A stretch of DNA of 6,977 nt. Source: an uncultured Treponema sp. (lineage in GTDB: Bacteria; Spirochaetota; Spirochaetia; Treponematales; Treponemataceae). A program made the translations under genes and the position numbers. The notes under the pieces were generated by a model. That model had not been told where the DNA came from, ran no database searches, and saw only the letters and a list, made by a program, of their open reading frames with translations. Location: positions 1-6,977 of the forward strand of contig CAMWPF010000078.1 of the NCBI GenBank assembly GCA_947176045.1. Reading direction: 5' to 3'. Of the stretch, positions 1 through 5,966 are shown in pieces (position 1 is the first letter of the stretch; each line of letters starts with the position of its first letter).

Positions 1-36
1 CTGTTTAATAATATTTGTTCCGATAAGTAAAAAGAG

Positions 37-61
37 ACATTCCTGTTATTTTTCGGAATGT
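37..61 (+). promoter_or_regulatory. Inverted repeat (hairpin) just upstream of the first flaA gene
   Basis: A perfect 7-bp inverted repeat (ACATTCC at 37-43, GGAATGT at 55-61) encloses an 11-nt T-rich loop and is followed by an interrupted T run (65-69). It lies 12 bases before the Shine-Dalgarno of the downstream FlaA gene. It could be a weak intrinsic terminator for a gene left of the window, or a hairpin in the flaA leader. The stem has only three GC pairs and the T run is short, so neither role is certain. Confidence 0.35.
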
Positions 62-83
62 AATATTTTTGAAGGAGTTTTAC

Positions 84-848
84 ATGAAAAAGGTCTTTCA
101 GGGCTTTGTAAATCTTGCTCTTCTTTTTGCGCTTTGCGTTCCTGCGTTCAGCCAGCCCAGCTCAAAAAGTGTGGAGACATTCGTAATCGATAACTTCGAT
201 ACAGAGCAGGAATGGACTTGGAACGTAAATGCGAGCCGTTTTATTGCGGAAGGTTATCCGAAGTACGGCTACTTTGACGGAATGCCGAATTCCCTCAAGC
301 CGTTGCGCCGCGACGGAGACCCGGATCCGAAGGTTTTCGGCGTGCAGGTGGCGTACAACCGCAAGGGTGACAACTGGTTCGAAGTCTATCCGACTCAAGA
401 CGGCGAGCCGTATGAGATTCCGCTGATTGGGAGTGTCGATCACTTTGACTTCTGGGTATGGGGCGCCAACTACCTGTACTTCCTTGAGATTCTGGTTCGT
501 GATGCGAACGGACGCGTCTATGTGCTTCCCGCCGGAAACCTTGCGTTCAACGGGTGGAAGAATGTCATCGTTTCAATTCCGGGATGGCTCACGCAGCACT
601 CCCGCCTGCGCTCCGGGCCGGAGACGATGTTCTTCGTCGGCTTCCGCATCCGCAGCGATTCGTCGGAATTTGTCGATGACTTCACAATCTATTTTGACAA
701 CGTGAAATATATTTCCAATTCACTTTCTTTCATCTACGATGGCTATGAGCTTAGAGACACAGACTTCGGCAACGCGGAGACAGGTTCTTCCGCCTCCTCC
801 GGCAGCAGTTCGAATTCCAGCGGGTCATCTGATTCGGAGGCGAAATAA
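84..848 (+). CDS. flaA: Flagellar filament outer-layer (sheath) protein, FlaA family, first of a tandem pair
   Basis: This is a 254-residue secreted protein of the FlaA family, which coats the FlaB core of spirochaete periplasmic flagella. I chose ATG 84 because GGAG at 74-77 sits 6 bases upstream and a signal peptide follows at once: KK near the N-terminus, a hydrophobic core at about 8-20, and likely signal peptidase I cleavage after AFS (residue 23). An in-frame TTG at 69 would include the Shine-Dalgarno in the protein and is unlikely. The mature part shows features shared with the downstream paralogue: an opening VIDNFD (34-39), VFGVQV (84-89), a DFWVWG strand (122-127), GNLAFNGWK (151-159), FVGFRIR (184-190) and YFDNV (203-207). 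It is rich in aromatic residues and beta strands. The last 20 or so residues are an unusual Ser/Gly tail with 12 Ser in residues 234-251. No export lipobox is convincing. The family call is firm. Which FlaA paralogue it corresponds to in other treponemes is from memory only. Confidence 0.85.
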   Translation: MKKVFQGFVNLALLFALCVPAFSQPSSKSVETFVIDNFDTEQEWTWNVNASRFIAEGYPKYGYFDGMPNSLKPLRRDGDPDPKVFGVQVAYNRKGDNWFEVYPTQDGEPYEIPLIGSVDHFDFWVWGANYLYFLEILVRDANGRVYVLPAGNLAFNGWKNVIVSIPGWLTQHSRLRSGPETMFFVGFRIRSDSSEFVDDFTIYFDNVKYISNSLSFIYDGYELRDTDFGNAETGSSASSGSSSNSSGSSDSEAK

Positions 849-1570
849 TGAAGAAGTTTCTTGCAGCAGCAGCAGTTTCCACCGCGTTCGTGCTTGCCGT
901 TTCGGCGCAGAACAGCATTGTTGATGAGTCGAATCCGGAAACGGTCGGCAATGATTCCGCCATGCAGGCGCTCCGCGAAGTGTCTTTGGATAAGTTCGAG
1001 CGGGAAGGCTCATGGGGCGTCCATATTTCTCCGGATTACGGCGTCATCAGCGCGCGCCTTTTTGAAGGCTCGCCTGCCATGAAGGAGCCGCTTGAGGAAG
1101 ACGAGGGCAACGAGGATGCCGATACGTTGGTGCTTGGCGTCAAGGTTGAATTTTTCCGCCGCGGCATCAATTCGTTCTATATCACTTCGCAGCGTCCGAT
1201 TCCAGTGGAAGGAATTACGAAGACTGTTTCTGTCTGGGTTTGCGGACGCAATCAGGATCACGACTTGTTCCTGCTGGTTGAGGATTATTTCGGCCGCAGC
1301 TACGAATTGTATTTGGGAAATCTCGGCTTCAGCGGTTGGAAGAAGCTGACGTGCGTCATTCCTCCGACTCCGGATGGAGAGCATGGAATTGTGCAGTCCA
1401 GTCCGTATTATGGCGACAGGCCGGGACTGCGGATCGTCGGATTCCGTGTGGATTGCGATCCGCTGCTTGCCCGCGGCGCATACTATGTGTATTTTGATGA
1501 TCTCCGTGCGGTTACGGATCTGTATGATATGGAATACCGCGACGAAGATGATATGGCAGACAACTGGTAG
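848..1570 (+). CDS. flaA: Flagellar filament outer-layer (sheath) protein, FlaA family, second of a tandem pair
   Basis: This is a 240-residue secreted FlaA paralogue. The ATG overlaps the stop of the preceding gene by one base (TAATG). GGAGG at 836-840 lies 7 bases upstream, inside the 3' end of that gene, which suggests coupled translation. The signal peptide is clear: KK at 2-3, an alanine-rich core at 5-18, and predicted cleavage after AVSA (residue 20). Landmarks aligning with the first copy are LDKFE (47-51, in place of DNFD), VLGVKVEFFRRG (95-106), SVWVCG (128-133), GNLGFSGWKKL (157-167), IVGFRVD (196-202) and YVYFDDL (213-219). An acidic insert (83-92, EEDEGNEDAD) and an acidic C-terminus (EYRDEDDMADNW) replace the Ser-rich tail of its neighbour. 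The two copies are clearly diverged, so they are old paralogues rather than a recent duplication. It should contribute to the sheath of the periplasmic flagellum. The family call is strong; the division of labour between the copies cannot be read from sequence. Confidence 0.85.
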   Translation: MKKFLAAAAVSTAFVLAVSAQNSIVDESNPETVGNDSAMQALREVSLDKFEREGSWGVHISPDYGVISARLFEGSPAMKEPLEEDEGNEDADTLVLGVKVEFFRRGINSFYITSQRPIPVEGITKTVSVWVCGRNQDHDLFLLVEDYFGRSYELYLGNLGFSGWKKLTCVIPPTPDGEHGIVQSSPYYGDRPGLRIVGFRVDCDPLLARGAYYVYFDDLRAVTDLYDMEYRDEDDMADNW

Positions 1571-1630
1571 CCGTTTGGTTCATGCTCCTGCTTTTTCGGT
1601 TGGTGCGTGAATCTGGCTGCAATGTCTTAT

Positions 1631-1679
1631 AAAGGCGAAGGAATCATGTCGGTTGTGCCGGGATTCCTCCGCCTTTTTT
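1631..1679 (+). terminator. Rho-independent terminator after the flaA pair
   Basis: A 15-bp stem with one mismatch (left arm 1631-1645 AAAGGCGAAGGAATC, right arm 1662-1676 GATTCCTCCGCCTTT) has a 16-nt loop and a run of six T (1674-1679). It starts about 60 bases after the flaA stop codon and is a strong plus-strand intrinsic terminator. On the minus strand the stem is followed only by TTTATAAG, so it would work poorly for the convergent gene that stops at 1809. I see no better terminator for that gene in 1680-1808, which otherwise holds nothing recognisable. Confidence 0.85.
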
Positions 1680-1808
1680 ATTGGCGGTTGGACACTCCGA
1701 AAGATGTGCCGATGCTGGGCGCCTTTATTTTTGAAATCGCCGGACTGCCGTCTGGAAGTCGGCTCAGGACGCTGCGGTCGGCGGGTTGGGGCGGTGTCGG
1801 GGGAATGG

Positions 1809-2588
1809 TCAGCGCTGTTCCGTACGGACGGCTTCAAATGTTCCGTAGCGCTCCGCCGGAACATGGCTGCCTGCGATTTTGTAAAGACGGGAACGGCTTT
1901 CCGTGCGCGTCTGTTCAAGAATTCCCATCCGGGATAGAACCCAGATGGCGAGTGGCGCGTGCTGTGCGGCGGAGGCCGGCAGCTCCTTGTCCTGTGAAAG
2001 CGCGTCGGCGAGCATCCGTGCGGAAAATTCCGGCGGAATGCTGCCTGGCAGGAGCGAAACGTAGTCCTTTGCGTCCGAAAACGTCCGTTTTCGGATGATT
2101 TCATCAAGCCTTTTATCTGTCTTCAGCCAGTTCCGCCGGAACCGCCTGCGTCCGTTCTGGGACTGGACGGGCGCAGGCGTCCGCCTTCTGATTTCTGTGG
2201 CGCGCACTTCAAGAACTTCCAGGGAGAATCCCGTTTGCAGGAGGACTGTGCGCAATCCTGTCAGCTCCCGGAAGAGGCTGTATATGCTTGCCGTCTTCGG
2301 ACTTTTCCGGGAGGAGATGCATGCGCCGTCTTCGTCGTGCAGTTCGATTGTCTTTTTAACGATGAGCGGATAGACGACCGTACATTTCCTTCCCCGGCCG
2401 AGCGCGTCGCGCAGCTTGGGAAGGAGTTTGGAGAGGCTTCCTGTTTGGATTTCAGTGACGCTTCCGTTTTTGTCAAGGATGTCGTAGATGTGCCCGTCGC
2501 AGGCGGCCTCCATGACGCTTCCGTCTTCGAGCGCATACAGCGCCTTGAGCGTCCGATGGAGCGAACTTTCATTGAGCGTGCTTATCAT
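1809..2588 (-). CDS. Conserved hypothetical protein: probable nuclease-like core plus C-terminal winged helix
   Basis: This is a 259-residue cytoplasmic protein with no signal peptide or membrane segment. The N-terminal part (about 10-80) has alternating strands and helices, with DGHIYDI (31-37, Asp36), TEIQTG (45-50, Glu46-x-Gln48) and a following lysine-bearing helix (LSKLLPKL, 52-59), then CTVVYPL (69-75). This spacing resembles a PD-(D/E)xK restriction-endonuclease-like core in which the usual ExK is ExQ. A SRKSPK stretch (93-98) and FSLEVLEVRATEIRR (121-135) follow, then a basic region (147-170) with RNWLKTDKRL. Residues 186-237 (PPEFSARMLADAL ... SRMGILEQTRTESRSRLYKI) look like a winged helix-turn-helix. 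From memory this matches a widespread family of uncharacterised bacterial and archaeal proteins that share an EIQT-type motif; I cannot name its function. The gene has its own promoter facing away from mraZ, a GA-rich but weak ribosome binding site, and an ATG start. The last 20 or so residues (239-259) look like a poorly conserved extension. The coding call is good; the fold is inference. Confidence 0.75.
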   Translation of the reverse strand: MISTLNESSLHRTLKALYALEDGSVMEAACDGHIYDILDKNGSVTEIQTGSLSKLLPKLRDALGRGRKCTVVYPLIVKKTIELHDEDGACISSRKSPKTASIYSLFRELTGLRTVLLQTGFSLEVLEVRATEIRRRTPAPVQSQNGRRRFRRNWLKTDKRLDEIIRKRTFSDAKDYVSLLPGSIPPEFSARMLADALSQDKELPASAAQHAPLAIWVLSRMGILEQTRTESRSRLYKIAGSHVPAERYGTFEAVRTEQR

Positions 2589-2613
2589 TTTTCTTTGTTT
2601 CTTGCACTATACA

Positions 2614-2641
2614 AGTATATACAAAAAAGAAGTTTCGTCAA
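2614..2641 (-). promoter_or_regulatory. Sigma70-type promoter for the minus-strand hypothetical gene
   Basis: Read on the minus strand, TTGACG (2641-2636) and TATACT (2619-2614) are separated by 16 bp, in an AT-rich stretch. Transcription would start near 2607, giving a leader of roughly 20 nt before the ATG at 2588. The -10 box overlaps a perfect 12-bp palindrome (TATACAAGTATA family, 2608-2619), which could serve as an operator. Confidence 0.65.
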
Positions 2642-2672
2642 AACAATTTTTCATTTTCGGCAGTTTTCTATG

Positions 2673-2700
2673 TTGACATTAGAATTGTTTCCGCTAAAAT
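2673..2700 (+). promoter_or_regulatory. Sigma70-type promoter of the mraZ-rsmH-ftsL-murF-ftsW operon
   Basis: A perfect TTGACA -35 (2673-2678), a 16-bp spacer and TAAAAT -10 (2695-2700) lie 45 bases upstream of the mraZ start. The sequence upstream is AT-rich (about 2640-2672) and could help recruit polymerase. The expected start site is near 2707, which is where the MraZ-box repeats begin, so bound MraZ would cover the start site and early transcribed region. Confidence 0.75.
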
Positions 2701-2706
2701 GAACTT

Positions 2707-2736
2707 AAGTGGGAATAAGTGGTAAATAGTGGCAGG
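2707..2736 (+). promoter_or_regulatory. MraZ-box array: three 10-bp direct repeats upstream of mraZ
   Basis: Three consecutive 10-bp units read AAGTGGGAAT, AAGTGGTAAA and TAGTGGCAGG, each carrying AGTGG at the same phase (T at 2710, 2720 and 2730). This is the arrangement known for MraZ operators: TGGGN cores separated by 5 bp in E. coli, and AAAGTG-type repeats in mollicutes. The array covers the likely transcription start. Its last unit contains the AGG (2734-2736) that is the best ribosome binding site candidate for the GTG start of mraZ. Autoregulation by MraZ is therefore expected. Confidence 0.8.
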
Positions 2737-2744
2737 TTGGTGGT

Positions 2745-3188
2745 GTGAATTTGCTGACGGGAGAATACAGGAACACATTGGACGAGAAGGGCAGGATTCT
2801 GTTTCCTTCCAAGCTCCGTTCCTGCATTTTAGGCCAGAGCATCTGGGTTACTCAGGCGCTCGACCGGTGCCTCTGGCTGTTCGCGCCGGAAGAATGGGAG
2901 AAGCTTTCCTCAAAAGTGATGGAAGCGGCCTCTCCGTTCAATGAGCGCAACCGGCTTGTGCTCCGACGCTTCATTGCGCCGGCGCAGGAAGTTGAATTTG
3001 ACCGTTCGGGGCGGCTTTCAATTCCGCAAAGCCTGCGGGAGTACGCCTCGCTGTCCAAGGACTGCGTCCTCCTCGGCGTCAGCAAGTACGTCGAGCTGTG
3101 GGACGCGGCCTCCTACCGTTCTTATCTCACAGAAACAGAAGATTCGTTTAAGAATGCGGCTGAGGAGCTGAACGCAATCAGCTTCTGA
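2745..3188 (+). CDS. mraZ: Transcriptional regulator MraZ
   Basis: MraZ is a ring-forming DNA-binding protein that binds repeats in front of its own operon and controls the division/cell-wall cluster. The 147 residues match the family length. Two SpoVT/AbrB-like halves are visible: the first at about 6-50 with TLDEKGRILFPSKLR (11-25), the second at about 82-125 with EFDRSGRLSIPQSLREY (84-100). Each half carries the family D-x-x-G-R signature (DEKGR, DRSGR). The GTG at 2745 is taken as start (AGG 8 bases upstream). A TTG at 2751 giving MLTGEYR, with GGTGG 7 bases upstream, is a realistic alternative and closer to the usual MraZ N-terminus. It is the first gene of the operon, 21 bp before the preferred rsmH start. 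The repeats at 2707-2736 are its likely binding site. Confidence 0.93.
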   Translation: MNLLTGEYRNTLDEKGRILFPSKLRSCILGQSIWVTQALDRCLWLFAPEEWEKLSSKVMEAASPFNERNRLVLRRFIAPAQEVEFDRSGRLSIPQSLREYASLSKDCVLLGVSKYVELWDAASYRSYLTETEDSFKNAAEELNAISF

Positions 3189-3209
3189 TGCTGCGGCAGG
3201 GTGGGGAAA

Positions 3210-4199
3210 GTGGAAGTCGTGCATACGCCGGTCTTGCTCCGGGAATGTCTTCAGTGGCTCAGTCCGGAGGAAGAACCGTTCGCGCATGATGCGTGGATGG
3301 TCGATTCCACGCTCGGCGAAGGCGGCCATTCAGAGGCGTTCCTTTCGCAGTTTCCAACCCTTCATATTATTGGTATTGATGCAGATTCTGCCATTCAGGC
3401 GCGCGCGAAAGAGCGGCTTGCGCAATTTGGCGGCAGAATGCATTTTTATAACGGCTGGTTCGCTGATTTTTACGCAGCGTATCCGCCGGAAATGCCGAAA
3501 CCCAATTTGATTTTGTTCGATTTGGGGATTTCGGTGTTTCATTACGAGCGTTCCGGCCGAGGATTTTCCTTCCGGCACGACGAGCCGCTTGATATGCGCC
3601 TGAATCCGGATTCCGGGAGGGAATCGGCGGCGGACATTGCAAACGGAATGCGTGAGGAAGAGCTTGCCGACCTGATTTACCGGTACGGCGAGGAAAAATT
3701 CAGCCGGCGGATAGCCCGTGCCATTGCGTCCGCGCGCCAGGGAGGGCGGATCGAATCCTCCAAGGCGCTGGCGGACATTATTTTTGATGCGGTGCCTGCA
3801 GGCTGCCGGTACGGCAGGATTCATCCGGCGACGCGCACGTTCCAGGCGCTGCGCATTGCCGTGAACGGGGAGCTGCGCCGGCTTCCGGACGCGCTTCACG
3901 GCGCGTTCCAAATTCTGGCGCCGGGCGGAAAGATGGGCGTCATCACGTTCCATTCGCTTGAGGACCGCCTTGTAAAGCAGTATTTCCGCAACGTGGGGAG
4001 GCAGTGCGTCTGCCCGCCGGAAGCTGCAGTCTGTCAATGCGGCGGAATGCGGCGCGCAGACATTTTGACGCGCAAGCCAGTCTGTCCGACGGCGGAGGAA
4101 GTGCGGGAAAATCCGCCGTCCCGGAGCGCGAAGCTGCGCGTCGTCCGGAAGATTCGGGACGCGACGGAGCTGCACCGTGCGGGAGTGGAGGGATTTTGA
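3210..4199 (+). CDS. rsmH: 16S rRNA (cytosine(1402)-N(4))-methyltransferase RsmH (MraW)
   Basis: RsmH transfers a methyl group from S-adenosylmethionine to N4 of C1402 in 16S rRNA, tuning the ribosomal P site. The protein (329 residues from the chosen start) is full length. Family landmarks in order are HTPVLLRECL (5-14), the SAM-binding STLGEGGHSEAF (33-44), IGIDAD (54-59), LFDLGIS (102-108), EPLDMRL (125-131), YGEEKFSRRIARAI (159-172), IHPATRTFQALRIAVNGEL (204-222) and GVITFHSLEDRLVK (243-256). The paired CVC and CQC cysteines (266-268, 275-277) and LTRKP (286-290) near the C-terminus are also typical. I prefer GTG 3210 because AGGG at 3198-3201 is 8 bases upstream. The in-frame GTG at 3201 would add three residues (MGK) but has no ribosome binding site at a workable distance. 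The stop overlaps the ATG of the next gene by one base (TGATG). Confidence 0.93.
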   Translation: MEVVHTPVLLRECLQWLSPEEEPFAHDAWMVDSTLGEGGHSEAFLSQFPTLHIIGIDADSAIQARAKERLAQFGGRMHFYNGWFADFYAAYPPEMPKPNLILFDLGISVFHYERSGRGFSFRHDEPLDMRLNPDSGRESAADIANGMREEELADLIYRYGEEKFSRRIARAIASARQGGRIESSKALADIIFDAVPAGCRYGRIHPATRTFQALRIAVNGELRRLPDALHGAFQILAPGGKMGVITFHSLEDRLVKQYFRNVGRQCVCPPEAAVCQCGGMRRADILTRKPVCPTAEEVRENPPSRSAKLRVVRKIRDATELHRAGVEGF

Positions 4200-4501
4200 T
4201 GAAGCGGAATGCGCATGAACTGTTGTCGAAAATCATGCTGTGCGTCCTCGCGGCCTTGATTCCGCTGCTTTTGATTGCGTACGGATTTCAGACGCGTCGG
4301 TACGCGGAGCTGGCGCGCGAAATCAGCGAGTTGGAGCGGCGCCAGGAAGAGCTGATTGAGCAGAATAAAAAGCTGGTCGGCGACATCAGCCTGCTGTCGA
4401 GTTCGGAGCGGATCGAAACGATCGCTTCGGAAGAGTTGGGAATGCACAAGGCAAGGTCGGAAGATATTGTCCGTGTGGAGATGGACGGAGCGAAAAAATG
4501 A
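4199..4501 (+). CDS. ftsL: FtsL-like cell division protein (small bitopic membrane protein)
   Basis: This is a 100-residue protein with a short basic cytoplasmic N-terminus (KRNAHELLSK), one membrane segment (about 12-28, IMLCVLAALIPLLLIAY), and then a strongly charged heptad-like helix (about 34-66, rich in E, R, L and Q), as expected for a periplasmic coiled coil. A conserved-looking end follows (RIETIASEELGMHKARSEDIVRV, 71-93), resembling the FtsL/DivIC signature in which I-A-x-E-x-L-G-M is common. Such proteins form the FtsQLB scaffold that activates FtsW and its partner transpeptidase at the septum. The ATG overlaps the rsmH stop. GGAGG at 4187-4191 is 7 bases upstream. Longer in-frame starts lie inside rsmH and are rejected. 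The position directly after rsmH is the classical ftsL place, and length, topology and context agree. Sequence conservation in this family is low, so FtsL versus DivIC/FtsB is decided mainly by position. Confidence 0.85.
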   Translation: MKRNAHELLSKIMLCVLAALIPLLLIAYGFQTRRYAELAREISELERRQEELIEQNKKLVGDISLLSSSERIETIASEELGMHKARSEDIVRVEMDGAKK

Positions 4502-5955
4502 CGGCGGAATCCGAACAGCAGGAATCTCTTTTGAGCGCAGAGGAGCTGGCCGCCGCCGTCCGCGGACGGTTCGTCGGTTCTGGACGCCGTGCGGACTTCT
4601 TCTTTTCGTCTGTTGCGACGGACAGCCGGAATGTGCGCGCCGGCTCGCTCTTCGTGCCGCTGCGCGGCGAATTTCAGGACGGGCACCAATATGTCCCGCA
4701 GGCGGTTGGAACGGGCGCGACCGTCGTTTTCATTGACGAGCAGGCGTACAGGACGGACGGCGGACTGTATGACAGGCTTTCCGCGGAGCATCCCGCGCTT
4801 TCCATCATCGTCGTGGAGCGGACGCTTGCCGCCTTGCAGGATGCCGCCGCCGCATATGCCGCGCATTTTCCAAATCTGGTGAAAATCGCCGTAACCGGCT
4901 CCAGCGGAAAGACGACGAGCAAGGAGATGATTGTATCCGTGCTGAAGCAGCAGTTCCGCGTCGTCGCCACGCAGGGGAATTTCAATTCGGAGACGGGACT
5001 GCCGCTTTCGGTGTTCCAAATCAGAAAGGAGCATGAGGTCGGCGTCTTTGAGATGGGCATGAACCGGAGGGGCGAAATCGCCGAAATCACCGCGGTGCTC
5101 AAGCCGGAGCTTGCGCTGGTTACGAACATCGGGACGGCGCACATCGGAATTTTGGGAAGCCGGGAGCAGATTGCGGCAGAAAAGCGCCATGTCTTTGATT
5201 TCATTCCTGCGGACGGCGCGGCGTTCATTCCTGCGGACGATGATTTTTCTGCGTTCTTGGCGGACGGCGTCGCCGGTCAGGTCGTCCGTTTCGGCGCGTC
5301 CGTTCCTGCATCGGAAAGCGGCGTTTCGTTCGTGCGCAGCTGCGGGCTTTCCGGCACGATATGCACGGTGGACGGCGTGGAAGTCGCCGTTCCGCTTCCG
5401 GGACGCTGCAACTACGCGGACGCGCTGGGTGCGATAGCCGTCGGAAGGCGGCTGGGCGTTCCTGCTGAAAAAATCAAGCGGGGGCTTGAATCGCTTGCGC
5501 CGGTTTCCAACCGCATGGAGGCGGAGCAGGTGGTTCTGAAATCCGGCGTGCAGGCGACGCTCGTCAGGGATTTTTATAATGCGAATCCCGATTCCATGGC
5601 GGCTGCCGTCGAGCTGTGCGCGTCGCTGGAAGGGTCGTGCAGGACGATCCTTGTCCTCGGCGATATGCGCGAGCTTGGCTGCGAATCCGCCGCGCTGCAT
5701 GAACGGCTCGGCGTCCTTGCGGCGCGCGCACGACCGGCCTTCGCCATATTTATCGGCCCTGAAATGGGGGCGGCGTATCAGGCGGCGCTCCGCGAAGGGC
5801 TGCGTTCTGCGCGTCATTTTCCGGACTGCGGCGGGGACGCTGTTTCCGAAGCCGCCGCCTGCATCGCGGAGCAGGCGGAATCCGGCGATGTCATTTTGAT
5901 GAAGGCGTCCCGCGCGCTTGCCTTGGAACGCATCGTTCCGCTCATTCAAAAATAG
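4498..5955 (+). CDS. murF: UDP-N-acetylmuramoyl-tripeptide--D-alanyl-D-alanine ligase MurF
   Basis: MurF uses ATP to join D-Ala-D-Ala to the UDP-MurNAc-tripeptide, the last cytoplasmic ligation in peptidoglycan precursor synthesis. The 485 residues are a little longer than the usual 450 or so. The N-terminal Mur domain has ATDSRNVRAGSLFVPLRG (40-57). The central ATPase domain starts with the P-loop TGSSGKTT (133-140, Lys138), followed by GNFNSETGLPLS (160-171), VFEMGMNRRGEIAEI (183-197) and LVTNIGTAHIGILGS (207-221). The C-terminal domain has FYNANPDSM (359-367), VLGDMRELG (386-394) and the end motif DVILMKASRALALERIV (464-480), where Ala470 stands in place of the more common Gly (KGS). The ATG overlaps the ftsL stop by four bases (ATGA), with GGAG at 4487-4490 seven bases upstream. 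Residues 235-247 hold a small FIPAD repeat encoded by a 16-bp direct repeat. The identification is firm; MurE is excluded by the YNANP and LGDMRELG motifs. Confidence 0.95.
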   Translation: MTAESEQQESLLSAEELAAAVRGRFVGSGRRADFFFSSVATDSRNVRAGSLFVPLRGEFQDGHQYVPQAVGTGATVVFIDEQAYRTDGGLYDRLSAEHPALSIIVVERTLAALQDAAAAYAAHFPNLVKIAVTGSSGKTTSKEMIVSVLKQQFRVVATQGNFNSETGLPLSVFQIRKEHEVGVFEMGMNRRGEIAEITAVLKPELALVTNIGTAHIGILGSREQIAAEKRHVFDFIPADGAAFIPADDDFSAFLADGVAGQVVRFGASVPASESGVSFVRSCGLSGTICTVDGVEVAVPLPGRCNYADALGAIAVGRRLGVPAEKIKRGLESLAPVSNRMEAEQVVLKSGVQATLVRDFYNANPDSMAAAVELCASLEGSCRTILVLGDMRELGCESAALHERLGVLAARARPAFAIFIGPEMGAAYQAALREGLRSARHFPDCGGDAVSEAAACIAEQAESGDVILMKASRALALERIVPLIQK

Positions 5956-5966
5956 AGGGGGCAGAC

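Noticed and set aside
19..26. TCCGATAA, resembling the sigma28 (FliA) -10 box GCCGATAA upstream of flaA
   Set aside because: The matching -35 TAAA should sit about 15 bp upstream, at the very edge of the window, and the bases there (CTG) do not fit. The -10 half alone is too short to call.
69..83. In-frame TTG start giving a five-residue longer first FlaA
   Set aside because: It would place the GGAG ribosome binding site inside the coding region and put five extra residues in front of a normal signal peptide start. ATG 84 is correctly spaced.
1740..1765. Imperfect hairpin (CCGGACT ... AGTCGG) that might terminate the minus-strand gene
   Set aside because: The stem needs a bulge and the A/T-rich tract after it on the minus strand is interrupted, so it is not convincing as an intrinsic terminator.
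1607..2098. Plus-strand open frame of 163 codons opposite the hypothetical gene
   Set aside because: It starts in the flaA terminator and has a disordered, Arg-rich translation. The minus-strand frame has coherent secondary structure, a promoter and motif-like blocks, so that strand is taken as coding.
3330..4175. Open frame of 281 codons on the minus strand across rsmH
   Set aside because: It is an antisense shadow of rsmH with an Arg/Pro-rich composition, no ribosome binding site and no recognisable domain.
4288..5949. Long open frame (553 codons) on the minus strand across murF
   Set aside because: It is antisense to a gene with all MurF motifs, is full of Arg/His/Gly-rich low-complexity translation, and has no family motif. 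It is a GC-driven shadow of murF codon bias.
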